From Chloroflexota bacterium (GTDB lineage: Bacteria; Chloroflexota; UBA11872): a DNA stretch of 64,000 nt. The stretch's first letter is position 1. Each line of letters begins with the position of its first letter. The position numbers and the translations under genes were made by a program. The notes under the pieces are model-generated. The model was not told the origin of the DNA. It searched no databases and worked only from the letters and a program-made list of their open reading frames with translations. The stretch covers positions 44,059 through 108,058 of the forward strand of contig JAPPLN010000113.1 in the NCBI GenBank assembly GCA_028874175.1, in the 5' to 3' direction. This document shows, piece by piece, positions 26,053-33,745 of the stretch.

Positions 26053-26429
26053 GAGGCGACGCGGGGCGCATTTTTGCGGGGTTTGGGGCGCGTCGGGGGC
26101 CGGGGTGGCGACTGGCCTACGCGGGTCGGATGGATGGCGCGGCGGGGCGGTTTGGGGGTTGGTGGGCGAGGCGTGGCGGAAGGACGGCCGCGGGTGACGA
26201 GATCGGGGCGAGAGGTGGGCATTTGGGGTGGGTTGCGAGACTTACTCAGATAGAGTACGATAGTGAGAGGCTGGAGTCAAAGTTGTGGTTGGCACCGATT
26301 GGTGCGGGATGGGGCGGGATGCGGGGCTAGTGGCGAGTGGCTAGTGGTTTGTGGTTGGTGGAGAGTCGAAGAGGGCGGGTGCGGGGCTGATTGGGGCGGT
26401 GGGTCTAATCGGGGCCGGTGATGGCGGAG

Positions 26430-26453
26430 GCCGGCATTGACGTCAATGCCGGC
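26430..26453. repeat. Perfect 24-bp palindrome
   Basis: Half-site GCCGGCATTGAC followed directly by its reverse complement, centred on GACGTC. No loop. Lies near the start of the intergenic repeat region. Function not evident: operator, recombination site or cruciform are all possible. Confidence 0.6.
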
Positions 26454-26558
26454 AATGCAATCAGTGCATGCGTTGCTGGCAGTGGGGGCGAGGATGGCTT
26501 TGTCAGCGACGCCGTCGGCGGGCACAGAAAGGCGGTGGTGGTTCGACACTGCCCCTGC

Positions 26559-26693
26559 TTCGGCAAGCTCAGGGCAGGCTCTGCGTCGGTCGACGGGATG
26601 ACTGAGGGCCGGGGCGCGGGGTGGGTGGACGGCTTGGGCGTGGTACCGGCAATCAAGGATTCCAGGCTGCTCGCAGCCTGGGTCACCGGGCAG
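26559..26693. repeat. Dispersed intergenic repeat, copy A
   Basis: Starts TTCGGCAAGCTCAGGGCAGG, passes through GGACGGCTTGGGCGTGGTACC and ends with the inverted repeat CCAGGCTGCTCGCAGCCTGG plus GTCACCGGG. The same blocks in the same order occur in copy B at 28711, with scattered substitutions. Non-coding in appearance. Confidence 0.7.
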
Positions 26694-26898
26694 AAACCGG
26701 CAATGACCGCTTCGCTGCGCTCCCCGCCAGTCTTGTTGGCGAGGATCCGCGTCGGGGCGAGTTGTTCAAACGCGGTGGAGGCCGTCGACCAGCATCGCAA
26801 CCGCCAAGTCAATGGGTGCCCCGGCTCTTAGGCGGCGCTGATCCTGACTAGCCGCTATTGGTCCTTGATCGCATCGGTGAATGTCACGCGTACTGGAT

Positions 26899-28440
26899 TC
26901 AGCCAGCCAATCCGCTCTTTGTTCCTTCCCAAACCAGCGCCTTCTCAATTGTCCAGTTGCCATTGGCATCGGCCCGCGCGGCGAGAACCGTACATCTTGT
27001 AGCGGGCGGGGGAGGAGCTCTAGCAACGACGTTGCTCGCGTAGACAAATTGACCCTGCGCTGGACTCATAAGAAGGTCTTTGGCATTTTCTGAGCCTTCA
27101 CACCCTGAGCCAGCACCGTGACCAGAAGCTTCACTCACTTTGAACCATCCGTCCCTGACCTGAACGGGGTTCGCATCGAAGCTTATGTTGATACTTACAT
27201 ATCGAGTTTCGTATACCTCGTTCTCTTTCTCGTAGACGATGCCCAGGCCGTCAACAGCGACCGCGAATCCGCGCACCCTGGTCTTGGTGAACTCGGGCAT
27301 CTTGCAGCCAGATCCTTTCGCAATCATCACTCCGGAGCTGCAAATCACGTCGCTTGGCGGTGCGGGGGGCCGGCCAGGCTGCGTTGGCGGGGACGTGGCT
27401 TCTCCGCTAAAGTTGCTGCCCCAGCATCGAATTGACCCGTCGGCCAGCAACCCACAGGCATGATCTTTCCCAGCCCCAATGTCCAGAAACTTCTGAGTCG
27501 ACGGTATCGTCGGAATGTACCAATCCTGATCTGAGTCTGGACTTACAGGCGAACATCCTGCGGAGCCGTCCGGCCGGATACCGCAAACGAAGCCACGGTA
27601 TCCGACGTCCCAACTGCCGCCCATGTATCGGAGCTTGTCGCCAGGAAGGACGCCGTAGTCGGGCCCCTGGTCCCAGTCAAGACAGACGATATCCCCCGCA
27701 ACATTGAGATCGCAGAGGTTGCCTCGGCTTAGTGCGACCAGATTGTCCCGTCGCGGAGGTTGGGGTGCTTGCAGTTCGAGTCCATTGTTCCAGCAATGCG
27801 TCGAGCCGTCCGGTCTAAGGCCACAGGAATGGGCGGCCATGCTAAAGATCGAGACAAACGTTTCGCTTGGCGGCGACCACCGATCAATGCGGGCTCCAGG
27901 TCTGGTGCCCCAGCAAATCGCGGCGCCGTCTTCCCGCAGGCCGCAAACGTGATACCCGCCGGAGTTAATCGCCACAAGCCGCTCATCTAGCAATGACGTG
28001 GCTCTGTGGCCTCGGTATCCCCAGCGGCCCCAACAGAGGGCCGCGCCGTCGGCACGCAGCCCGCAGGTGTGCTCGGCACCGGCGCTTATGGCCACAAATC
28101 GTTCGTCGACAGGTGCCGCCAACTGGCCCTGGCTGTCCTCACCCCAGCAAAGTGCTCGTCCGTCTTCCCGAAGGGCGCAGTTGTGGTGTTCCCCAACACT
28201 CAGGGCAATGAAGCGTTCGCGGTTCGCAGGGGCGGTTCCATCAAGAGTCTTCGCCCGCCCGGACATCGCATCCAATCCCGTGGCGGCAACTGGCGCCAGG
28301 GTGGCAGGTGGCGGCGGGGGTGCGTCCTCCGACGTGCAGGTCATCCCAGCCAGAGCGAAGGCCGACAGCATGAGGACGACGACGATGGCCGCCCGACCCG
28401 ATCGCGCGAGGATCCCCAATTCAGCCTTTCCCAGGCTCAA
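26899..28440 (-). CDS. RCC1-repeat (beta-propeller) protein with N-terminal membrane segment
   Basis: The hydrophobic segment AAIVVVLMLSAFALAGMTC directs it to or across the membrane; Cys is near the end but the lipobox is not canonical. About six RCC1-like repeats follow, each around GxxHxCgLrxDGxaxCWG (GEHHNCALREDGRALCWG, AEHTCGLRADGAALCWG and so on), ending GKDHACGLLADGSIRCWGS. The last 150 residues (VICSSGVMIAKGSGCKMPEF onward) are cysteine-containing and unassigned. Start: TTG preceded by a strong GGAGGAG at seven bases; the ORF track's earlier TTG has no such site. 513 aa. Ligand unknown. Confidence 0.8.
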   Translation of the reverse strand: MSLGKAELGILARSGRAAIVVVLMLSAFALAGMTCTSEDAPPPPPATLAPVAATGLDAMSGRAKTLDGTAPANRERFIALSVGEHHNCALREDGRALCWGEDSQGQLAAPVDERFVAISAGAEHTCGLRADGAALCWGRWGYRGHRATSLLDERLVAINSGGYHVCGLREDGAAICWGTRPGARIDRWSPPSETFVSIFSMAAHSCGLRPDGSTHCWNNGLELQAPQPPRRDNLVALSRGNLCDLNVAGDIVCLDWDQGPDYGVLPGDKLRYMGGSWDVGYRGFVCGIRPDGSAGCSPVSPDSDQDWYIPTIPSTQKFLDIGAGKDHACGLLADGSIRCWGSNFSGEATSPPTQPGRPPAPPSDVICSSGVMIAKGSGCKMPEFTKTRVRGFAVAVDGLGIVYEKENEVYETRYVSINISFDANPVQVRDGWFKVSEASGHGAGSGCEGSENAKDLLMSPAQGQFVYASNVVARAPPPPATRCTVLAARADANGNWTIEKALVWEGTKSGLAG

Positions 28441-28710
28441 ACGCAGACTCCTCCAACGGTTAGGCAAAGGTTGCTCAAGGCCGAAGAAGGTATTAGCGGG
28501 CGTCCAGTGTGTTTAATTCGCGATACGTGATCAACGGCATCGACTCGCAGGTTGGTGCGGCGGTGCGGCGAGTGAGGAGTTTGTAGAGGCGCCGCGGGTG
28601 GGCTGCCTGGCATTGGAGAGCGCATTGGGGTTTGGGGCAGTGGCTGACTTGTGGGCGAGGGACGATAGATCGAATGGCGACTGGTGACGGCGAGTGCTGC
28701 TGGGTTCCCC

Positions 28711-28840
28711 TTCGGCAAGCTCAGGGTCGGCTCTCTGTGGACGCCGGGAAGACGGAGGGACGGGGCGGGGTGGTTGGGCGGCTTGGGGGTGGTGCCGGCG
28801 ATCGTGGGTCCCAGGCTGCGCGCAGCCTGGGCCACGGGGC
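28711..28840. repeat. Dispersed intergenic repeat, copy B
   Basis: Begins TTCGGCAAGCTCAGGGTCGG, contains GGGCGGCTTGGGGGTGGTGCC, and ends with the perfect palindrome CCAGGCTGCGCGCAGCCTGG and GCCACGGGG. Collinear with copy A about 2.1 kb away, same orientation. Confidence 0.7.
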
Positions 28841-28885
28841 ACGGTTCTCCGACGGACTCTGGACCGGCTCACCACGAACAGGGGT

Positions 28886-28945
28886 GCGCGGAAGAGGGGC
28901 GGGTCGGAGACGCCGCCCCCATTCGGCAAGCTCAGGGCAGGCTCT
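28886..28945. repeat. Hairpin repeat module, copy C
   Basis: GCGCGGAAGAG, then a stem GGGGCGG/CCGCCCC around a 10-base loop, then CATTCGGCAAGCTCAGGGCA. Copy D at 32.15 kb has the same flanks with a different but still complementary stem. Confidence 0.65.
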
Positions 28946-29022
28946 ACGAAAGATGGGGCCGGGGACGTCGGGGATGGCTGGAGCGGAAGTGGTGGGTGGT
29001 TGGTGGGGAGCGGGGAGGGTGG

Positions 29023-29442
29023 CTATGGGTAGTCCCAGGGGTTGACGATGTGGATGTCCATCCCCTGGAAGTCCCGGATGTTGCGGGTGGCGATGGCCAA
29101 GGCGTGGGCTTTGGCTGTCCCGGCGATGAGGGCGTCGCCGACGTCGACGGTCCGCCCGGCGTGGCGGGCCTGTGCCTGGAGCTCGGCTGCCCAGCGAGCG
29201 CCGGAGAGATCCAGGGACAACAGCCGATCGTCAAAGGCGGCGAGGATATCCGCGTGCAAGGCGCGCAACCTGGCCAAGCGCCGACCCTGGGGAAGGGTGG
29301 CAAGGCCGTATTCCATCTCGTACACGACGACGGACGACAGCCATAGGTCGCCCTGGTCGTCGAGAAACCGGACCACCCGCGAATCAGGATCGTCTTTGGT
29401 CAATTCGGAGATGACGTTGGTGTCGAGGAGGAATCCCGTCAA
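29023..29442 (-). CDS. VapC-type PIN-domain ribonuclease toxin
   Basis: PIN-fold endoribonuclease expected to cleave RNA when freed from its antitoxin. FLLDTNVISEL carries the first Asp, EMEYGLATLP the conserved Glu, and GRTVDVGDALIAGTAKAHALAIATRN the third and fourth acidic residues, followed by IRDFQGMDIHIVNPW. 139 aa, normal length. The start overlaps the antitoxin 3' end by four bases, so the two are translationally coupled. Confidence 0.9.
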   Translation of the reverse strand: MTGFLLDTNVISELTKDDPDSRVVRFLDDQGDLWLSSVVVYEMEYGLATLPQGRRLARLRALHADILAAFDDRLLSLDLSGARWAAELQAQARHAGRTVDVGDALIAGTAKAHALAIATRNIRDFQGMDIHIVNPWDYP

Positions 29443-29717
29443 CGCTCGTCTTCCTCTGAAAAGGGAATGGGCCTGTTGGAACGCCGGTCACGGGGGATTT
29501 CCCAGTTCAGGCCCCTGGGCACGTTTTCGACCAGCCATTGGCCCAAGTGTTTTTCGGGAGGCGACTTTTCCTGCCAGACGCGCTCAGGCACGACGACGAA
29601 GGGCCGGCGCAGACCGATGCGCTGGGGGCCCTCCTCTTCCGCCAGCCGGAGAACCTCGGACAGCTTGGCCTTGGCCTCGGCGACGGTCCAGGTGCGTTGC
29701 GATACGGAGGGATCCAT
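29439..29717 (-). CDS. Phd/YefM-type antitoxin partner of the downstream VapC
   Basis: Short antitoxin of 92 aa. The N-terminal half RTWTVAEAKAKLSEVLRLAEEEGPQRIG ... PFVVVPERVW is the Phd/YefM DNA-binding fold. The C-terminal part (WLVENVPRGLNWEIPRDRRS) would wrap the toxin. An operator-like inverted repeat lies about 30-45 bases upstream, overlapping the end of the orphan antitoxin gene. Confidence 0.87.
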   Translation of the reverse strand: MDPSVSQRTWTVAEAKAKLSEVLRLAEEEGPQRIGLRRPFVVVPERVWQEKSPPEKHLGQWLVENVPRGLNWEIPRDRRSNRPIPFSEEDER

Positions 29718-29744
29718 TACCGATGCTCTTGTGAAATTTCAGAC

Positions 29745-29761
29745 TAGTCTATTGTAGACTA
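29745..29761. promoter_or_regulatory. Operator-like inverted repeat upstream of the first Phd/VapC pair
   Basis: TAGTCTA-TTG-TAGACTA, with an overlapping palindrome AGACTAGTCT at 29741. Related sequence (GACTAGTCTA) is upstream of the second Phd/VapC pair. Likely bound by the antitoxin-toxin complex for autorepression (inference from family behaviour). Confidence 0.55.
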
Positions 29762-29982
29762 TGCGGTTCCCAAGCGCTCAGCGCGACACCCCCCGGGGAG
29801 CGCTCCCGGGATCGAGCCTTGGGGCGGGTGATTCGCTGCAGCCGGCGCCAGTGCTCGATGGGGACGAGTACGGATTTCTCGACGCCGGGCCCGGTAACGA
29901 TCTGCGGCCCTTCAGCGAGGCTGGTCTCGAGCAGTTCGCTGAAACGCGTCATGGCCTCCTGTGCCTGCCAGACTTCGCTCAT
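29749..29982 (-). CDS. Orphan Phd-type antitoxin, near-copy of the one at 32.7 kb
   Basis: 77 aa. The first 54 residues (MSEVWQAQEAMTRFSELLETS ... VLVPIEHWRRLQRITRP) are about 85% identical to the antitoxin at 32677-32937. After RITRP the sequence diverges completely and ends early. No toxin follows it: the next gene on this strand is a different Phd antitoxin. In the G/P pair GPGVEKS the usual RRGVEKA Arg residues are lost. Probably a partly decayed duplicate; it could still act as a DNA-binding repressor or anti-toxin decoy. Confidence 0.7.
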   Translation of the reverse strand: MSEVWQAQEAMTRFSELLETSLAEGPQIVTGPGVEKSVLVPIEHWRRLQRITRPKARSRERSPGGVALSAWEPHSLQ

Positions 29983-30247
29983 GCAGTCCTGCGGGCCAAG
30001 TTTGGGTGGACCCCAACCTGACTCGACTGAAGGCTGGTCTATTCGATTTATACGCTCTGGGCTGTCGGCATGAGGAGGTAACGCGGCAGCTGGCCCGCAG
30101 CGTTTTCCGCCCGGTCAGTCGTTACCTCGCCGGCAGCCGCACGTCATTCGCCGTGGCCTCGAAGCGTGGGGCCCGGGCCGGACGCTCAATGTCGCCTGGT
30201 CTGACCGTGCCACGGTCGCTCCGCGGCCCGCCGGCGCGTCGTCGGAG

Positions 30248-31993
30248 TCACGTCCGAGGCGCACGGCGGTATTCGATAAGGGCTGATCGGCCCACGACAT
30301 CCAGGATTCGAACCAGGGCTTCGCGGCCGTCGGCGTCGGTGAGACGGAGTTCTTCGCCGGGGGCGAAGTGGACCGGTTGGGGCTGGCCCTGGTTGATCGC
30401 GATGTTGGAGGCGTAGAGATAGGTTCGGTCGCTGGTGTCGCGGATGGGATTGAGGCGGCCTTTGAGGATGGGCAGGTGTCCGACCGCCTCGGGGAATATG
30501 ACGCTGCCGCCATCCGCCAAGGGCCGCATCTCAAGCGTGAGGGCGCCGTGGCTGGGCGTCCATTCGCGCTCGAGGCGCGCCGCGTGTGCGGGGGCAGCTG
30601 CAAACACGGTCATTGGGAGGTGGGACGTGTATAGCTCCACCGATGCCTCGCCGTCGTCGTTTGTATTCGCGCGCTTCCAGGTCTTGTTCGGAAATAACGC
30701 GAGGACATCGGCACCTGACAAGGGCTGATTGGCTGACCACACAGTGACGACGGCGCTGGCGGGGCTATGTTCCTGGACTGCCGCGGGGATGGTGAGCCGG
30801 ACTTCGGAGTCGTCAATGACCTGGTATTCGGGCAGCTTCCCGCAGAGTTCGCGAGTCTCACGCCGGATAATGGGCACGCCGTCGCCGCGACGTTCCATGA
30901 AGTACTGCCGGTCCTCCGACCCGCGAATCCCGCCCACCGGCAGGCGCGCCAGTACGGACGTCAACGCTTCGTTGCGCGTGACCTGCCGCGTTTCCATGCT
31001 TTCGACGGTGAGGTTGTTGGGGAGCGAGCCGGGCGACTGAATTTCCAGGCGGTCGGCGAACATCGAGAGGCGGACCTTGCTGCCGCGAATCGAGTAGTCG
31101 CGGTGCACTATGGCGTTGACGAGGGCCTCAAACAGCGCCCGGTGGCTGTACTGGGGAAGGTCAACGCGCCCCGGTTCCTTGCGAGCGGCGACTTGCATGT
31201 TGCGCAGGGCAAAGGCAACGACCTGAGCAATCTGCTGGTTCAGCGGACCGCTGATCTCCTGGGCATCGACCTGGCCTGAGGCACGATCATTTCCGCGGTA
31301 CCGGGTGGCGGTAACGCCGGCGTTTGGCAACCACTGTCGGGGATCCGGGGTGCACAACAACAGGCCAGCGACGGTGGCGCGGGGGATTCCAGCCTCGTCG
31401 CTGACCAGGAGCGCCAGCCTGCCCAGGGCCGCTTCGGGCTCGGCGGCGCCTTCCGCACTCAGCAGAGGACGCCAAAGCGACTCATCTAGCGTGTTGAATC
31501 CAGTATTGGGCACAGCCTGTTCGTCGAAGGACGCAAACCGCGCCTGGCCTCGCCGCTGCGCCAAGCGCAACCGCTCGTCGCTGGTCATCCGTCGCTTGGA
31601 GCCGCCGACGCGGATGTAGCTTCTTCCGGATCGCTCATGGAGGGAATCGCTTGCCGGAACGCGGACGATCAGCAGCCGCTTGCCATCCTGGCGCCGCATG
31701 TGCCGGGTGTGGACGCGAACGGGCGGCTCGATGGCGTCGGAACTGATCTCGACCACGAACGCGTCAAACGCGGCGAGCTGATCACGCGTCATGCCCTGCA
31801 CTTCACCGTCGTCAGTGACGCCGCAGAGCAGCGTGCCGCCATCCGCATTGGCGAAGGCCGCGATTTCATCCGCCAGATCGTCGCGTCTCGGACTCCTGGG
31901 CCGGTCGCCAGCGAACTCGACCTGCTTGAACTCCCAGGCGCTGTCCTCGCCGAGCTGTAGGCGGCGAGTTATCTCTTCGTTGCTGTAGGTCAT
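30248..31993 (-). CDS. AlbA_2/Schlafen-like DNA-binding protein with ATPase-like and extra C-terminal domains
   Basis: 581 aa. The N-terminal AlbA_2 domain reads EDSAWEFKQVEF, DLADEIAAFANADGGTLLCGVTDDGEVQGM, and RSYIRVGGSKRRMT. A middle region matches the HATPase_c_4 group usually paired with AlbA_2 (HRALFEALVNAIVHRDYSIRGSKVRLSMFADRLEIQSPGSLP; the NAIVHRDY motif). The last 170 residues (SAVVTVWSANQPLSGADVLALFP onward) are an added beta-rich domain I cannot name. Such proteins serve as transcription regulators and some occur in phage-defence islands; here it lies between toxin-antitoxin modules. Confidence 0.8.
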   Translation of the reverse strand: MTYSNEEITRRLQLGEDSAWEFKQVEFAGDRPRSPRRDDLADEIAAFANADGGTLLCGVTDDGEVQGMTRDQLAAFDAFVVEISSDAIEPPVRVHTRHMRRQDGKRLLIVRVPASDSLHERSGRSYIRVGGSKRRMTSDERLRLAQRRGQARFASFDEQAVPNTGFNTLDESLWRPLLSAEGAAEPEAALGRLALLVSDEAGIPRATVAGLLLCTPDPRQWLPNAGVTATRYRGNDRASGQVDAQEISGPLNQQIAQVVAFALRNMQVAARKEPGRVDLPQYSHRALFEALVNAIVHRDYSIRGSKVRLSMFADRLEIQSPGSLPNNLTVESMETRQVTRNEALTSVLARLPVGGIRGSEDRQYFMERRGDGVPIIRRETRELCGKLPEYQVIDDSEVRLTIPAAVQEHSPASAVVTVWSANQPLSGADVLALFPNKTWKRANTNDDGEASVELYTSHLPMTVFAAAPAHAARLEREWTPSHGALTLEMRPLADGGSVIFPEAVGHLPILKGRLNPIRDTSDRTYLYASNIAINQGQPQPVHFAPGEELRLTDADGREALVRILDVVGRSALIEYRRAPRT

Positions 31994-32150
31994 CGGCGGT
32001 TTGGAGCCTCTCCCGGAGCCATCCTATCCGCCGTTAGCAGGTGAGCCGCCGCGATGCTTGAGAGTGTTCGCGATTCGAGGGGGCTCTTCAGGAACCTCAG
32101 GATGGCCTTGCCTCATCGGGGATCGCGAGTGGGGAAGGGTTAGCGGGTGG

Positions 32151-32198
32151 CGCGCGGAAGAGGCCGGTCGGAAACCGGCCCCCATTCGGCAGGCTCAT
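32151..32198. repeat. Hairpin repeat module, copy D
   Basis: GCGCGGAAGA, then stem GGCCGGT/ACCGGCC around CGGAA, then CCCCATTCGGCAGGCTCAT. Same layout as copy C with different stem bases that still pair. It sits in the 265-base gap between the AlbA_2 gene and the second VapC. Confidence 0.65.
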
Positions 32199-32259
32199 CG
32201 CAAGTTGAGGCGCAGGACCGGATGGCGGGTGGCTTGGGCGCGGCGCAACCGGGGGCGGC

Positions 32260-32673
32260 TTAGGGCGAGTGTGGCTGGAAGGGGTTGAGGGTTGGGACGC
32301 CGAGGTGCTGGAAGTCGCGGGTGTTGCGGGTGACGACGATGCGGCGGTGGACGGTGGCGACGGCGGCGATGAGGGCGTCCTGCATGAGGATGTCCGACTG
32401 TCGGTGCATCAGCTGGGCCCAGATTCGAAAGGCGAGGGCGTCGACCGCCAGCACTTCATGGGTCACGAGCACACGGTCGAGCCATTCCTCAAGCTGAGCC
32501 GCTTTGGCGGGATCCTGCTGACGGGTGACCTCAATACCAGCCTGGATTTCGCCGATGGTGACTGCGGAGAGGTAAAGCTGATCGGCCGGCACACGCTGCA
32601 TCCAGCCGAGAACGGCCGGATGCGGCGAGGGGCGGCGGAGTTCGGAGACGACATTGGTATCGAGGAGGTACAC
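32260..32673 (-). CDS. VapC-type PIN-domain ribonuclease toxin (second pair)
   Basis: 137 aa PIN protein: MYLLDTNVVSELRRP, LSAVTIGEIQAGIEV, HRQSDILMQDALIAAVATVHRRIVVTRNTRDF. All four acidic positions appear intact, and the C-terminal NTRDFQHLGVPTLNPF is typical of this VapC/FitB group. It starts three bases after the antitoxin stop. Confidence 0.9.
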   Translation of the reverse strand: MYLLDTNVVSELRRPSPHPAVLGWMQRVPADQLYLSAVTIGEIQAGIEVTRQQDPAKAAQLEEWLDRVLVTHEVLAVDALAFRIWAQLMHRQSDILMQDALIAAVATVHRRIVVTRNTRDFQHLGVPTLNPFQPHSP

Positions 32674-32676
32674 GCG

Positions 32677-32937
32677 CTAGTCGAATTGGGGCGTGGGGCG
32701 ACGTCGGAGCTGCCGGCGCGGCGGTGTCAGGTCTTCAGTGCGAGGCTCTGGGGCGAGCAGCAGTTCCTTGAGCGTGGGGCGGGTCATTCGCTGCAGCCGG
32801 CGCCAGTGCTCGATGGGGACGAGTACGGCTTTCTCGACGCCGCGCCTGGTGACGATCTGCGGTCCTTCGGCGAGGCTGGTTTCAAGCAGTTCGCTGAAGC
32901 GGGCCTTGGCTTCCTGTACTTGCCAGACGTTGCTCAT
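32677..32937 (-). CDS. Phd-type antitoxin (second pair)
   Basis: 86 aa: MSNVWQVQEAKARFSELLETS and the Phd signature TRRGVEKAVLVPIEHWRRL, then a basic/Pro-rich tail (TPPRRQLRRRPTPQFD) for toxin binding. Paralogue of the orphan at 29749-29982. An operator-like repeat lies 40-60 bases upstream. Confidence 0.88.
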   Translation of the reverse strand: MSNVWQVQEAKARFSELLETSLAEGPQIVTRRGVEKAVLVPIEHWRRLQRMTRPTLKELLLAPEPRTEDLTPPRRQLRRRPTPQFD

Positions 32938-32977
32938 GCCGTCCTCCGGGATAGGCCTAGTCCGGCATCTAACTGAC

Positions 32978-32996
32978 TAGACTCCTGACTAGTCTA
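32978..32996. promoter_or_regulatory. Operator-like repeat upstream of the second Phd/VapC pair
   Basis: TAGACT-N7-AGTCTA inverted repeat with inner palindrome GACTAGTC and a preceding direct copy TGACTAG. Shares GACTAGTCTA with the operator before the first pair at 29.75 kb. Confidence 0.5.
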
Positions 32997-33091
32997 CGTG
33001 ATTCTGTTGGCCCGACGTGACTGCCGAACCGGCTGGCGCGGTAGAATGAAACAGGTCGTTACTTCTGGGGCGCAGGGACTTAACCACCGGA

Positions 33092-33601
33092 TTGGCCAGG
33101 CCTTCGTTTACGCATTTCGACGCGGATGGGTCCGCGCGGATGGTGGACGTGTCGGCTAAGTCGGAGACGGACCGAACCGCGGTGGCGCGGGGTCGGGTGG
33201 TGATGCAGCCGGCGACGCTGGCGATGATTCGCGAGCAGATGGCCGGCGAGACTTCGGACCTGCCGAAGGGCGACGTGCTGGGGGTGGCGCGGCTGGCCGG
33301 GCTCATGGCGGCCAAGCGCACGTCGGACCTGATTCCGCTGTGTCACCCGCTGCCGCTGAATGGCGTTGAAGTGGAGCTGACGCCGGAGGGCGAGGAATCG
33401 CTGGCGATCGAGGCGACTGTCCGCACCGTGGGTCGGACGGGGGTTGAGATGGAGGCGCTGACGGCGGTTTCGGTGGCGGCGCTGGCGGTGTACGACATGT
33501 GCAAGGCGGTGGACCGGGGGATGCGGATTGCGGATGTGCGGCTGGTGCGGAAGGCCGGAGGGGTGAGCGGCGATTTTGAGCGCTTGGACGATGAGGGTTA
33601 G
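33092..33601 (+). CDS. moaC: Cyclic pyranopterin monophosphate synthase
   Basis: Converts the MoaA product to cyclic pyranopterin monophosphate in molybdenum/tungsten cofactor synthesis. LTHF-type start [24 protein letters not shown], the active-site [22 protein letters not shown], and [28 protein letters not shown] are all conserved. 169 aa, usual size. TTG is the only standard start in frame before the conserved region. It stands alone rather than in a moa cluster; the tungsten-type AOR and a MoaD-like protein at 55-57 kb would need this cofactor. Confidence 0.93.
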   Translation: MARPSFTHFDADGSARMVDVSAKSETDRTAVARGRVVMQPATLAMIREQMAGETSDLPKGDVLGVARLAGLMAAKRTSDLIPLCHPLPLNGVEVELTPEGEESLAIEATVRTVGRTGVEMEALTAVSVAALAVYDMCKAVDRGMRIADVRLVRKAGGVSGDFERLDDEG

Positions 33602-33670
33602 CGCGGACGTGCGAGCTCTTTTGGGACTGGAATTGGGCGCGTTGGTGTCCGGGGCGCCTCGGCCGGAAGA

Positions 33671-33708
33671 CCCTCACCCCGACCCTCTCCCATGGAGAGA
33701 GGGAGAAG
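33671..33708. repeat. Interspersed CCCTCACCCCGACCCTCTCC-type palindromic element
   Basis: CCCTCACCCCGACCCTCTCC followed by CATGGAGAGAGGGAGAAG; CTCTCC-CAT-GGAGAG forms a short hairpin. Elements of this form are widespread in bacterial intergenic regions. It lies between moaC and gyrA and could also act as a terminator for moaC. Confidence 0.5.
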
Positions 33709-33745
33709 AACAGCGAGCCATCTCTGACGAGGGGAGTGGAGGGGC

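Larger units (their letters stand above)
25911..26898. other. Long intergenic region with palindromes and a dispersed repeat copy
   Basis: No convincing gene is seen in almost 1 kb. It contains an AT-rich perfect palindrome at 26029-26052, a G/T-skewed low-complexity stretch around 26330-26370, a GC-rich perfect palindrome at 26430-26453, and a roughly 135-bp repeat copy at 26559-26693. The 26418..26831 ORF shares blocks with other intergenic repeats and is not credible as a protein. Confidence 0.6.
28441..29022. other. Intergenic region carrying two repeat copies and a G-rich stretch
   Basis: No convincing gene. Holds the upstream region of the RCC1-protein gene, repeat copy B (28711-28840), hairpin-containing copy C (28886-28945) and a G-run cluster at 28994-29019 just beyond the VapC stop. 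Overlapping ORFs on both strands here are repeat-derived. Confidence 0.6.

Noticed and set aside
26418-26831. 137-aa ORF in the intergenic repeat region
   Set aside because: Runs through a palindrome and repeat copy A; the related ORF at copy B is in a different context, so the frame is not selected as protein.
28632-29346. Overlapping plus-strand ORFs (137, 220 and 112 aa)
   Set aside because: Built from repeats B and C and the antisense of vapC; low-complexity Gly/Trp/Arg.
30295-30315. tRNA T-arm-like GGATTCGAACC
   Set aside because: Lies in the coding end of the AlbA_2 gene; no acceptor stem or anticodon arm at the right distances. A similar hit at 23607 is inside clpC.
26899-33000. Prophage or integrative element
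   Set aside because: TA pairs and repeats suggest an accessory island, but I find no integrase, transposase, tRNA target or att-like direct repeat.
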